Of a stretch of DNA of 41,904 bases, positions 24,831-33,425 are shown in pieces. The notes under the pieces are model-generated. The model was not told where the DNA came from. It worked only from the letters and a program-made list of their open reading frames with translations, and did no database searches. Within the stretch, counting starts at the first letter, position 1. The number at the start of each line of letters is the position of its first letter. Source of the DNA: a virus; IMG/VR virus record IMGVR_UViG_3300000243_000004, positions 1-41,904 of that record; one strand, written 5' to 3'. The translations under genes and the position numbers were made by a program.

Positions 24831-24841
24831 GTAAGGATTAT

Positions 24842-25750
24842 TTAAAAGTCGATATCTTCGATATTATTTGTTGTTTCTGTTGTAATAGTAATTTTAGCCT
24901 TAGAATTATATACTTTAGTTGCGTTTAGTTCTTTTTGAATAGTATCAGGTAATATATATCCTCTTAATCTAATATTAAAAGTACCTGTTACTAACCTATC
25001 TTTACCTTGTGTTAATTCGGTTGCGGTAGTAAAGGTATCTATAAAAGCTCTAAATTGAAATCTTTCAGGATTACCCCAATAAGCATCTGAAGCGTACTCA
25101 CATGCTTCTATTATTTTATTTAACTGCTCCATATAATAAGTTTGGATAATACAGCTATATTCCATTGTAACGTAATCGGGTTGTGCTACTATATGAAATT
25201 TTTCAACTGGTTTTCTATTGTTTAAAGTACCAAAGTTACTATAAAAGTTTTTTGAACTAAATTCTTTTGACCATTGACCATATAAATTAGGCATATTAGC
25301 ATCTAGTTTATTAGCTACAGTTCTATCTTTAGTTAATGAGTCCCTTTTTATTACTACAATAGGAAGCATAATTGCTCCACTTTTATCTCTATAGTACCCA
25401 TCACGTTGAAATGATTTCCATCTTTCAGGTGCACCATATATTACAGGTACTTCTCTTCGTTCACCATTTTGATAAACAAAGGGTTTTATTACATTTTGAA
25501 AATAATAAAATACTGCTTCATCAATATCTTTGATACCAACTGAGTATTGTTTGGTAGTATCATCCTTAAAACTCATTTGGTTTGATCTGTTAAAATCAAT
25601 ACCTGTTTCCGTATAATTTGGGTTTGGTGGTGTAATAGAATTATTAGGGTTCCCTGCTTCTCCTCTATCTTCTATCCCTCTAAAAGCAGTATTTTTACTA
25701 GTGCTTAGAGTTAATTGACTTTTTGGTATAGGTTTTCTAGGTTTTGCCAT
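24842..25750 (-). CDS. Putative tail completion/sheath stabiliser protein, T4 gp15 position
   Basis: The N-terminus of this 302-residue protein is low-complexity (about 1-65); the folded part contains FYYFQNVIKPFVY, YVTMEYSCIIQTYYMEQLNKI and FQFRAFIDTF. It lies two genes before the sheath and after two neck candidates, where T4 encodes gp15 (272 residues), the protein that caps the tail and stabilises the sheath. The gp15 assignment is from position and size, not from a motif. Its ATG overlaps the preceding stop by one base (TAATG). Confidence 0.55.
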   Translation of the reverse strand: MAKPRKPIPKSQLTLSTSKNTAFRGIEDRGEAGNPNNSITPPNPNYTETGIDFNRSNQMSFKDDTTKQYSVGIKDIDEAVFYYFQNVIKPFVYQNGERREVPVIYGAPERWKSFQRDGYYRDKSGAIMLPIVVIKRDSLTKDRTVANKLDANMPNLYGQWSKEFSSKNFYSNFGTLNNRKPVEKFHIVAQPDYVTMEYSCIIQTYYMEQLNKIIEACEYASDAYWGNPERFQFRAFIDTFTTATELTQGKDRLVTGTFNIRLRGYILPDTIQKELNATKVYNSKAKITITTETTNNIEDIDF

Positions 25751-26280
25751 TACATTCTTTCTATATGAGGTGAAATTGCTACTTTATCTGCTGGTATGTA
25801 ATATGTTGATACTAATATAGATATTACGTTACCAAATTGATCTAAATCAGGATTTAATGGGTTTGGTGTTCCATCTGAATCATTATTAGGGTATTGTGGA
25901 TTTTTACCTCCCCAATATTGGTTAGCAATTGTACTTTGTACTCCATAATATCTTTCTTCATATAAAACAATATCTCCTACTTGTGGTACAACATCAGCAT
26001 CTACTAAATCATCTCTAAAAAAGTAAAAATTAATACCTTGTTCGAATAATACTCCTTCTCCTGCTTCTGGGTATTGTTCATCTCCTCTATCTATTAAAAC
26101 ATTAAACAGAAAGGGGCCATTATAATATTTTTCTTCAGCGGCTTCGCCATAGATATTTACCTTAGTTTCTTCTAATTTAAATTGGTATAAGGCACATTGT
26201 TGGGTAATAATATTACCCATCAATTCCCTATTAAACTTTCGCATAAGAGAAACATCCCTTTGTCTGGTGTACATTGCCAT
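25750..26280 (-). CDS. Putative neck/head completion protein, T4 gp14 position
   Basis: This 176-residue protein has an N-terminal segment RKFNRELMGNIITQQCALYQ, a beta-rich middle (FLFNVLIDRGDEQYP, VVPQVGDIVLYEERYYGVQ) and a proline-rich loop before the C-terminus. From memory this pattern is common in neck proteins of marine T4-like phages. The gp14 assignment is tentative and rests on gene order (gp13-gp14-gp15). The start lies one base beyond the stop of the upstream neck gene. Confidence 0.55.
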   Translation of the reverse strand: MAMYTRQRDVSLMRKFNRELMGNIITQQCALYQFKLEETKVNIYGEAAEEKYYNGPFLFNVLIDRGDEQYPEAGEGVLFEQGINFYFFRDDLVDADVVPQVGDIVLYEERYYGVQSTIANQYWGGKNPQYPNNDSDGTPNPLNPDLDQFGNVISILVSTYYIPADKVAISPHIERM

Positions 26281-26281
26281 A

Positions 26282-27457
26282 TTATCCTATAAAAATTGTA
26301 TATGGAACCTTTTGTAATTCCAGCATTTTTGAATCTCCTTCTTTTGCTCTTCTTTCTAATGAAGCCATTCTTGAAGTTTCATCTAAATATGTTCTTAATC
26401 TTTCTACTAATGCAGTTTTTTCTGCTGTAGCAGCTGCTATTAAATCTGATTGGTTTAATGTGACATCAGCATTTGGGATTGGTATACTACCATATTTACC
26501 TCTTACATATCCTAACATTTCTTTTGATAATGCTAAGGTATATTCAAATATCCACTGACGTCCTACACTATTAATTTGATCATAATTAGGATTACCATAA
26601 GGTGCATTTGATACATTAGTAACATTCCCTGGTGTTTGCATTACGGCACTAGAAATTCTTTCATCTCTTAAAATATACTCAAACCATATTTTATTTCTAG
26701 TATTATCACCAAATGAAAAATTAGGAATTGGGAATACTCTTAAATTATTATTTCTTATTTCAAATGAATATTGATTTCTTCTAATCGTTTCACTCATTTC
26801 GATTTGCTGTATAACAGCTATATCGTAATTTAAAGGTGCCATTAAATATCCTCCTTCAGCACCAAATCCACCTAGACCCATTACTCCTGCTGCCATTACA
26901 CCTCCGAAACCAAACCCATTGTTTGCTCCTAAAAATCTAGCACCTGCTGGGTAAGGGTTTTCATAGAATACTCTTTTTACTTCTATACCATGCATATATT
27001 CAGATCCTGTAAGACCACTTGATGTCATAAAAGTTTCAAAAGAATAGTCTTGAATACTAGAGGTTAAATCAAATGACCCTGAGTAGTAATTTACATTTCC
27101 CCCACTACCTGCTTCTTCTCCATACTGTTCTGATAGCCTAACTATTGGTTCAAAACTTGGTGTTATAAGTGCATTATTTAAAAGTGATGCCGTTGGTAAC
27201 CCATCAATAGATAATTGATTATCTCGTATTTTATACGCATAAATCTCGTTACCATATGTAGTTACAGCTTCTTCAAATGCTGTAAAGAATGATCCAGATT
27301 GTAATTCTACATCTACTAAAGGATACCCCATTCTTTGGGCACAAAAATCAGCAACTTTATTTGCATCTACTTGAAAATCTGCATCATTGTCATAAAATCC
27401 AAAGGGTGTTTGTCCTACAGCAAATGTACTGGTTCCTGACCAAATAGGTATATTCAT
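26282..27457 (-). CDS. Putative neck protein, T4 gp13 position, with Gly-rich loop
   Basis: This 391-residue protein ends in a segment (TLALSKEMLGYVRGKYGSIP, then ADVTLNQSDLI) that I associate with neck or head-completion proteins of T4-like phages. T4 gp13 has 309 residues. Residues about 178-203 form a glycine-rich stretch (NNGFGFGGVMAAGVMGLGGF), which may be a flexible surface loop. The gene begins the neck block after phoH and has a late-type promoter 36 bases upstream. Its assignment rests on order and overall pattern. Confidence 0.55.
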   Translation of the reverse strand: MNIPIWSGTSTFAVGQTPFGFYDNDADFQVDANKVADFCAQRMGYPLVDVELQSGSFFTAFEEAVTTYGNEIYAYKIRDNQLSIDGLPTASLLNNALITPSFEPIVRLSEQYGEEAGSGGNVNYYSGSFDLTSSIQDYSFETFMTSSGLTGSEYMHGIEVKRVFYENPYPAGARFLGANNGFGFGGVMAAGVMGLGGFGAEGGYLMAPLNYDIAVIQQIEMSETIRRNQYSFEIRNNNLRVFPIPNFSFGDNTRNKIWFEYILRDERISSAVMQTPGNVTNVSNAPYGNPNYDQINSVGRQWIFEYTLALSKEMLGYVRGKYGSIPIPNADVTLNQSDLIAAATAEKTALVERLRTYLDETSRMASLERRAKEGDSKMLELQKVPYTIFIG

Positions 27458-27493
27458 AATTTATTTTTTAACTTATTGAGATATATTATATGT

Positions 27494-27503
27494 TTATAAA
27501 TAT
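27494..27503 (-). promoter_or_regulatory. Late-type promoter motif
   Basis: The sense strand reads ATATTTATAA, preceded by CC and followed by ACATA, 36 bases before the ATG of the neck protein gene. Confidence 0.55.
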
Positions 27504-27515
27504 GGTAAAGATATG

Positions 27516-28202
27516 TTAATCTCTAAAGGTTTGATAAACCTTAAGTATTGGTGATACTATTTCATGTCTATGGTTTTGTAATAAAGTAGAAACACTAAAT
27601 CCTCCTACGCTTTCTTCTATTCTAGATAGGAAGGAAAAGCCGGTTTCCCTTTTGTCTTTTAAATCAATTTGAGCCATATCACCACATATTACCATTTTAG
27701 AGCCTTTTCCTAACCTTCCAATTACTGTCTCCATTTGATTATGTGTAACATTTTGTGCCTCATCTACGATAACAAAAGCTTTTAGAAATGTTCTACCCCT
27801 CATAAATGCAAAGGGTACTATTTCTATATTTCCATTATCTAATTCTTTTGCTATTTTATCCTTACTATATAACATATGTAAGTTATGATATATAGGTGCT
27901 AACCAGGGATCCATTTTCTCTCGAATATCACCAGGTAAGAAACCGATATCTTCTTTTGATACAGTTGGTCTTGTAATTATAATTCTTTCTACTTGTTTAG
28001 TAAATAACATATCAAGTGCTACTTGTGTTGCTACTAAAGTTTTACCTGACCCCGCCATTCCTCTAAGCACCGTTATGGGTGACTCAATTATTTTTGCTTT
28101 AGCTATCTTTTGTTCATCGTTAAGCTGTACATTAAATTTGATGGGTTTTTTGGGTCTTCTTTTTTGAACGAATACATCGTCAGTGTGGTGTTTTGAAGCC
28201 AT
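27516..28202 (-). CDS. phoH: PhoH-like ATPase
   Basis: The 228 residues contain Walker A at 48-55 (GMAGSGKT), Walker B at D147-E148 (FVIVDEAQN), and a sensor region (MVICGDMAQID). PhoH proteins are P-loop ATPases common in marine phages; their role in infection is not settled, and a link with phosphate stress is often proposed. The gene sits between the capsid and neck genes, with a G-form promoter 18 bases upstream directly after the capsid terminator. It is therefore expressed separately from the capsid gene. Confidence 0.93.
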   Translation of the reverse strand: MASKHHTDDVFVQKRRPKKPIKFNVQLNDEQKIAKAKIIESPITVLRGMAGSGKTLVATQVALDMLFTKQVERIIITRPTVSKEDIGFLPGDIREKMDPWLAPIYHNLHMLYSKDKIAKELDNGNIEIVPFAFMRGRTFLKAFVIVDEAQNVTHNQMETVIGRLGKGSKMVICGDMAQIDLKDKRETGFSFLSRIEESVGGFSVSTLLQNHRHEIVSPILKVYQTFRD

Positions 28203-28220
28203 ATAATAACTTTTTGTTTA

Positions 28221-28231
28221 TTATACATATG
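28221..28231 (-). promoter_or_regulatory. Variant late-type promoter motif (G form)
   Basis: The sense strand reads CATATGTATAA, 18 bases before the phoH ATG and just after the capsid gene terminator. Confidence 0.5.
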
Positions 28232-28241
28232 AAAAAAAGAT

Positions 28242-28266
28242 AAAAAAACCCGGCCTAAGCCGGGTT
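28242..28266 (-). terminator. Intrinsic terminator after the major capsid gene
   Basis: On the minus strand an 8-bp stem (AACCCGGC/GCCGGGTT) closes a four-base loop and is followed by a run of T. It lies about 35 bases past the capsid stop codon. Confidence 0.92.
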
Positions 28267-28300
28267 AAATTAAATATGTATTTGATTTTAATTCTCTAAA

Positions 28301-29974
28301 TTATAGAGAGTTTAAACCACTTACTTGGATAGTTCCATAAAATTCTGGTCTAACCATTTTCTTCGCGTAACGAGTCAATAAACCTTTACGTGGTGTGAAA
28401 GTTTCTGGATCGTAAATTAACGGAGTCATGATTAATGGAATGTATGGAGCGAATACAGCACCTGTTTCTAAGAACTGTTGACCTCTAAATCCTAAAAGGA
28501 TTGTGTTTTCAGTCATATAAGGATTTTTGTAAACCTTATAACGTCCATTTAACTGTCCAACTTTTTGAACACCAAATGCGTAAGTTGCTTTAGAAGCATC
28601 ACCATCAGTATCAGCAGCAAATCCTGGAATTGATTCCATGATCGTTCCTACAGCTGGAGAACATACTAGGAAGTTTGCACCACCTCTTAATGTTTTCTGG
28701 TGAATGATGTTACTTAACTTTTGGATTTTAGTTCCTAATGTTTGGAACCATTGTCCTTGAGAATTGAAAAATCCTAAACCTGCTTGTACACCACCTGCTG
28801 CTGTAATAGATTGGTTGTTAATTGCAGACCATATTTCATTTCCTGCTGCTGCATTTTCAATTAACATACTTAAGATCTCTAAGTCAATTTCTAATGAAAT
28901 GTACTCACTTAAGATTGAAGTTAATTCAGCTTCAGCATCTAATGCGTGGTATGCATTTAAATCTTGTGCGAATTCTGGTGTCCATACTGCTTTCAATTTT
29001 CTAGTTTTAGCAACGATCGCAGATGATTTCATCTGTACATTGATTTCTGGAATTTTGATTGCTGGAGAGTTTAAGCTGTTTGGCTCTGGGTTTCCATCTT
29101 CAAAATCACCTCTGTACTGGTCAGTTGGTTGAATTTGGTAAACTACTGAAAAGTCTTCGGCTGCAACTGCTGCGATGTCTGCTCCTGTATCAGTTTTTAA
29201 TGCTAAGAAGTTAACATTTGCACTTCCGTCATATTTAGTGAATGCAGATACTTGAGCACCCGCTGCTGATTGTGATACTGCTCCTGGTACGTCTCCAACT
29301 ACAAGTTGAAATGCTGTTACACCATCAAAATCTACGAATTCTAAAGAACCTGTTGGCATTGAAATTTTCCAGTAATCAACATAATTTGCTGTAGAAGAAG
29401 AGTAATTAGAATCATAATTAAAATCATTCCAATCTGCTTGTACTGCTACAAGACCAGTGGCAACTGATTGTGTGTTGTTAATAGAGTAACCGAAACGACC
29501 TGCTCCGTATAATCCACCTTCTGCATCGTTTCCGAAAGGTAAGTTATCTCCTGTTTTCCCGTATAATGAATCTCCTTTTGCGAAAGGTGTTTTATCACTT
29601 CCGTATTGGAAATCTAGGAAAAATACTAGACCTGAAGGTAAGTTCATTGGTTGTACACTAACGAATTCTTTCGCTGCGATTTGACCAAATACTTTTCTTA
29701 CCAATGGTAAAGCAACTCCTGCCCACTGACCACCTGTGTTAACAGCTGTTTGTGATTGGAATGTTCCTGAAGATGCAGCACCACCACCTGTTTGAGATGA
29801 TTCTACAACTAATTGCTTAGCTTGGTTTTCCAAGATAAGACCCATATTGTTTTTGTTTTGTCCTTCTAGACCTTCTAGTAGACCTGTTTTTGCCCATTTT
29901 CCAGATAATCTGGCCGCATCAGACTGCATAGACTGATATGGGTTTGCGCTTTCTAATAATGAATTTAAGCTCAT
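28301..29974 (-). CDS. gp23: Major capsid protein, T4 gp23-like
   Basis: This HK97-fold capsid subunit has 557 residues (T4 gp23 has 521). The N-terminal propeptide is helical (MSLNSLLESANP, then MGLILENQAKQ). A likely protease site, LVVE, is at 55-58, which fits the hydrophobic-x-x-Glu rule of T4 prohead cleavage. The mature chain would start at Ser59. The C-terminus (RYAKKMVRPEFYGTIQVSGL) is typical of gp23. The gene follows the scaffold gene at 31 bases and ends at a strong terminator. No promoter motif lies between them, so it is probably read from the scaffold promoter. Confidence 0.95.
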   Translation of the reverse strand: MSLNSLLESANPYQSMQSDAARLSGKWAKTGLLEGLEGQNKNNMGLILENQAKQLVVESSQTGGGAASSGTFQSQTAVNTGGQWAGVALPLVRKVFGQIAAKEFVSVQPMNLPSGLVFFLDFQYGSDKTPFAKGDSLYGKTGDNLPFGNDAEGGLYGAGRFGYSINNTQSVATGLVAVQADWNDFNYDSNYSSSTANYVDYWKISMPTGSLEFVDFDGVTAFQLVVGDVPGAVSQSAAGAQVSAFTKYDGSANVNFLALKTDTGADIAAVAAEDFSVVYQIQPTDQYRGDFEDGNPEPNSLNSPAIKIPEINVQMKSSAIVAKTRKLKAVWTPEFAQDLNAYHALDAEAELTSILSEYISLEIDLEILSMLIENAAAGNEIWSAINNQSITAAGGVQAGLGFFNSQGQWFQTLGTKIQKLSNIIHQKTLRGGANFLVCSPAVGTIMESIPGFAADTDGDASKATYAFGVQKVGQLNGRYKVYKNPYMTENTILLGFRGQQFLETGAVFAPYIPLIMTPLIYDPETFTPRKGLLTRYAKKMVRPEFYGTIQVSGLNSL

Positions 29975-30005
29975 GTTTTTTAATTTTAAATTTTAATAAT
30001 TGTTT

Positions 30006-31220
30006 TTAGATTAATCCCGCTAGCTTACGCATACGGTCATATACCTCATTTGATTCAAGAATTGGTTGTTTTGTTGCTGTTGGTTCTAAACCACTAGCTT
30101 TTGAAGCAGCACCTCTTTTAACTGATTCATTAACTTTAGAATTTGTAATTGTGTTTACAATTCCTTCGCTTAATGTTTCATAAATAGCTTTTGCTTGTTT
30201 AACATCCGTTGCTTTGTCAAATGCTTTTAAAACTTTAACTTTTTTACTTTCTGTTAGATTTTTTGCTTTGAAGATTTTATTAGTATAAAGTAACTTAGCA
30301 TTTAAAAGATTAACTTCTTGAAGTTCTTTTTTAAGTTCTTCCATTTCAGCATAATCTTCTTCTTCGTTACGCATTGCTGATCCTGCACCTGCACCCAATG
30401 CCTGTAAAGCGGCATAAGCTTTCTTAGCAGCTGGTCCTGCAGCTTTAGATAATTTCTTTAAAGAGTCAATGATGTTTTCTAAACCGCCAGCGGCTGCTGC
30501 TACTGTAGCATCACCCATTTCGTCCAATTCTTCTCCTTCTTTGAAACGCATTTTTTCAGTTTCACGCTCTTCTGCGTTATCACCTTTCATTCCGTGTCTC
30601 ATGTCTGGGTCTGACATTGCTTCGTCTAGTTCAATTTCAACATCTACGTCTTCGTCTTCAACTTCAACATCTACGTCTTCAACTTCAACTTCTTCAAATT
30701 CGTCACCTGGTTCGATTTCTCCACCAGCGACCATATCTTTAATAACATCTTCGATGAATCCTTTAAGGTCGTCTTCTGACATATCTTCAAGGTCAATTTC
30801 CTCGTCGTCCATGTCTTCTTTTTCGTCCTCTTCTCCGTCTTTGTAGCCTTCTTCTTCTGCGTCAGTACGAGCATCTTCTTCAAGATCTTCTTTCTCGTCT
30901 TTCATGCCATCTTTGTAGCCTTCTTCTTCTGCGTCTGTTCTAGCATTTTCATCTAACTCAAGTTCAGCTAATAATTCGTCAAGGTTGATTTCATCAACTT
31001 TTTCTTTTTTAGCTTCCATTTCTTTTACTTCTTCCTTTTTTTCTTCTTTTACATCTTTATCGTCTTCATCGTCCATCTCCTGTAATTTAGCAGATAGTTG
31101 ATCTTGTAGATAAGGGGTAAAAGCTTCTTCTAAAGCAAGCTTTGCATTCGCGATGGCAGTTTCTTTAACTGATTTAGCATCGGCGATTGCTTCCTTTAAC
31201 AAATCTCTGTTGTTTGTCAT
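30006..31220 (-). CDS. gp22: Prohead scaffold/core protein, T4 gp22-like
   Basis: The 404 residues begin with a helical segment (LLKEAIADAKSVKETAI). A very acidic middle follows (about 50-215), holding two copies of ARTDAEEEGYKDG (93-105 and 117-129) and runs of Asp/Glu. A helical C-terminus ends in RMRKLAGLI. Acidic, helical, cleaved cores are typical of gp22, though T4 gp22 is shorter (269). The gene lies between the protease and the capsid gene, the T4 order. It has a G-form promoter 99 bases upstream, so the messenger carries a long leader. Confidence 0.88.
   Translation of the reverse strand: MTNNRDLLKEAIADAKSVKETAIANAKLALEEAFTPYLQDQLSAKLQEMDDEDDKDVKEEKKEEVKEMEAKKEKVDEINLDELLAELELDENARTDAEEEGYKDGMKDEKEDLEEDARTDAEEEGYKDGEEDEKEDMDDEEIDLEDMSEDDLKGFIEDVIKDMVAGGEIEPGDEFEEVEVEDVDVEVEDEDVDVEIELDEAMSDPDMRHGMKGDNAEERETEKMRFKEGEELDEMGDATVAAAAGGLENIIDSLKKLSKAAGPAAKKAYAALQALGAGAGSAMRNEEEDYAEMEELKKELQEVNLLNAKLLYTNKIFKAKNLTESKKVKVLKAFDKATDVKQAKAIYETLSEGIVNTITNSKVNESVKRGAASKASGLEPTATKQPILESNEVYDRMRKLAGLI
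30839..30935 (-). repeat. Direct repeat within the scaffold gene
   Basis: A 25-base sequence is present twice without change (30839-30863 and 30911-30935), 72 bases apart. It encodes the duplicated DAEEEGYKDG segment in the same frame, so it is a 24-residue unit duplication. Confidence 0.9.
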
Positions 31221-31319
31221 AATAATCCCAAAATTTAGTTTGTGAAATACGGTTATTAAGAACCGTAATAGAAATAATAATTGTCGACATCATATAAGAA
31301 TAATCATGATGTATTGCAG

Positions 31320-31330
31320 TTATACGTATG
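31320..31330 (-). promoter_or_regulatory. Variant late-type promoter motif for the scaffold/capsid unit
   Basis: The sense strand reads ACATACGTATAA, one base different from the other G-form sites, 99 bases before the scaffold ATG and just after the protease terminator. Confidence 0.45.
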
Positions 31331-31350
31331 TGACCTCTTATTAAAAACAC

Positions 31351-31373
31351 AAAAGACGCTCAAATGAGCGTCT
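31351..31373 (-). terminator. Intrinsic terminator after the protease gene
   Basis: On the minus strand an 8-bp perfect stem (AGACGCTC/GAGCGTCT) closes a four-base loop and is followed by a short T-rich tract. It lies about 40 bases beyond the protease stop codon. Confidence 0.8.
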
Positions 31374-31411
31374 AATGTTTAATCCGTCGGTAGCGTCCGA
31401 AGAAAAAGTTA

Positions 31412-32017
31412 TTAAGTTATGGGACATGACCCTTTTGAACAAAGGATTTCATGTATTATACTATTTACTTTTGTGTAGTTATGTTTTGGTACCTCCATGC
31501 CTTCTTTAATCATATGCATGTAAGAACCGGGGTTTGAAGGAGTTGAAACAAAATCCCAACATAATAATTCAAAGTCATCTTGAACTTCCATTACCCCTTC
31601 TCTATTTTCCTCTAATGAACCCATACCACGAGATGATACACCTACGGTTACACCATTACCTACAAGTGCCTTTAATATATTACCTGCTGGTGTTGGTAAA
31701 ACTTCTATTTTACCTATAATGTCATTTCCTTCCCATCTATACCCACTAATAAGGTGTGATACATTTTGTAGATTAATTATTTGAGATTCTGGATGGTCTA
31801 ATTCCCCCATTGAACGTCTTTGTTCAATTAGTTCATTATATTTATCCATTTCTCTTTCCCATAATTCCTTAGAATAATATCTACCGTTACCGTTTTTAAC
31901 TTCACAAGTAGCTAATATCCCCTCAACAATCATATTACCATTTTCTGCATTAACACTTTCAGTTAATACAGTTGGGGTATAGTTAATTGTATGAGTTTCT
32001 ATTAATAGCTTTCTCAT
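31412..32017 (-). CDS. gp21: Prohead protease, T4 gp21-like
   Basis: This serine protease matures the prohead by cleaving scaffold and capsid. The 201 residues (T4 gp21 has 212) carry the catalytic His75 (MGELDHPES) and Ser at 128-129 (GVSSRGMGS). The N-terminus (MRKLLIETHTINYTP) and the folded body match family S78/U9 type. It sits between the EF-hand-bearing head-region gene and the scaffold gene, as in T4 order, and ends at a terminator. The LVVE site in the capsid protein is its likely target. Confidence 0.93.
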   Translation of the reverse strand: MRKLLIETHTINYTPTVLTESVNAENGNMIVEGILATCEVKNGNGRYYSKELWEREMDKYNELIEQRRSMGELDHPESQIINLQNVSHLISGYRWEGNDIIGKIEVLPTPAGNILKALVGNGVTVGVSSRGMGSLEENREGVMEVQDDFELLCWDFVSTPSNPGSYMHMIKEGMEVPKHNYTKVNSIIHEILCSKGSCPIT

Positions 32018-32019
32018 GT

Positions 32020-33420
32020 TTATTTATTTAAACCGTATGCTGATGTTGATTGTCCTACTTTTTTAGGATCACGTTCACCTGCTGGTCCTTGAGTTGGGTT
32101 ATTTTGTCTGTTAAATGAAACAGCATCCATTTCTTCGATTTCTTCTTCGTTAGTTACTACTTCTTTTTGAGAGTAACTTTTACCACAAGTTTTTTCGTAT
32201 ATTCTTTCCATTTGAGATTTTTTCTTCTCTAACATCTTAATATCCTTAGCCATTTCTTTTAATTTAGACTTATCCATTAATTCCAACATATTTTCGTCTT
32301 CATTAATTCCTGTTAGTCTATCTTGCTTTTCACTAATGTGATTAGATAAAAATTCTAATTGAGCTTCCATTTTTACAGCTTCTGCTTCAGCTCCAATTTC
32401 TGCTAATTTAGCATCTATTGAATCTTTTTTAGGTTTTTTCTTTTTATCAGCAGCTGCTTTTTTCATTGGTTCTTTTTTATCACCATCACCATCGATGTCT
32501 GCAAAATCTGGTTTTGCTTTTTCATCCATTGGTCCTGCTTTTTCATCATTTGATTCAGCATATAAAGATGAATGATATTGAGATCCTGCTTGGTCAGCTT
32601 GAAATCCATCTTCAGACATCATTTGTCTAATCATATTTCCTGATTGGGCTGCCAATGAATCTGGGTTTCCTGATGTTACAACACCACCTAATCCTTCTTT
32701 AATTAATTTTTTAAATAAACTTTCTTTGATTGGTTTCATTTTTGTATCTCCTTTTTTTAATTTATCACTGTATCCACTACCTCCGTAGGTTTTACCAGTA
32801 TTTTCTTGTACTTCTGCTTCTGTGTATCCTATACCTACTCCAAATTGACCATTTTTTACATACGTTAATGGGTCCTTAGCTAAGTTTTTAATTACTTTTT
32901 CTTGTGCTTCCTCTAATGATAAAGATGGGTCTTCTTTAAGTTCAAAATATACACCATTCATCATTTCCTGAGCATTAACGTTGTTAATGTTATCTTCTTT
33001 TGGTGAATAATCGTAGTTACGTTTATCAATATTTTCTACACCTTTAGATACTTTTTTTTCTTCAGCTTTAACCTTTTCATCTTCCTTTTCAGTATTGATT
33101 TTTTCATCAATATCCTTATCAATGATAGGTTTTAATGATTTAGCTCTTTCTTCATTAACAAAAGCTTCATATTTACTTTCCCAAGCTTGCTTGTTTGGGT
33201 TAAAATCCTCAGATGTTAGTTGTACTAAGGGTTTTAAAGTAACAATACCACCTAAATCTTCGTTAATTTTACTTTTGCTTTTTAAGATACTTGTAGCATC
33301 TTTATAAGAAGTAAGATTTGATAACAAATTAGGATATGTTCTTTTAGCCTCCTTTAAAAATAAATCCTTGCGGCCTTTACCTTCTTGGATTAAATTGTAT
33401 TGTTCTTGTAGTGTTTTCAT
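32020..33420 (-). CDS. Uncharacterised head-region protein with EF-hand-like loop and internal start
   Basis: The 466 residues are charged and mostly helical. An EF-hand-like loop, DIDGDGD, lies at 308-314 and is followed by a lysine-rich stretch. The C-terminal part is coiled coil (KLKEMAKDIKMLEKKKSQ). The gene stands directly before the protease, where T4-type phages keep prohead core proteins (gp67/gp68), so a core role is likely but unproven. An internal ATG (32737-32739, residue 228) is preceded at 8 bases by AAGGAG. That would give a separate 239-residue protein in the same frame. Confidence 0.6.
   Translation of the reverse strand: MKTLQEQYNLIQEGKGRKDLFLKEAKRTYPNLLSNLTSYKDATSILKSKSKINEDLGGIVTLKPLVQLTSEDFNPNKQAWESKYEAFVNEERAKSLKPIIDKDIDEKINTEKEDEKVKAEEKKVSKGVENIDKRNYDYSPKEDNINNVNAQEMMNGVYFELKEDPSLSLEEAQEKVIKNLAKDPLTYVKNGQFGVGIGYTEAEVQENTGKTYGGSGYSDKLKKGDTKMKPIKESLFKKLIKEGLGGVVTSGNPDSLAAQSGNMIRQMMSEDGFQADQAGSQYHSSLYAESNDEKAGPMDEKAKPDFADIDGDGDKKEPMKKAAADKKKKPKKDSIDAKLAEIGAEAEAVKMEAQLEFLSNHISEKQDRLTGINEDENMLELMDKSKLKEMAKDIKMLEKKKSQMERIYEKTCGKSYSQKEVVTNEEEIEEMDAVSFNRQNNPTQGPAGERDPKKVGQSTSAYGLNK
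32737..32753 (-). promoter_or_regulatory. Strong internal ribosome-binding site and in-frame start
   Basis: The sense strand reads AAGGAG, eight bases, then ATG (residue 228 of the head-region protein). Such a Shine-Dalgarno is rare in this window, where most gene starts have A-rich leaders without one. Confidence 0.55.
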
Positions 33421-33425
33421 ATTTG

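Noticed and set aside
30469-30846. A Ser-rich plus-strand open frame opposite the scaffold gene
   Set aside because: Runs of Glu/Asp codons on one strand read as Ser/Thr on the other; this is a composition artefact.
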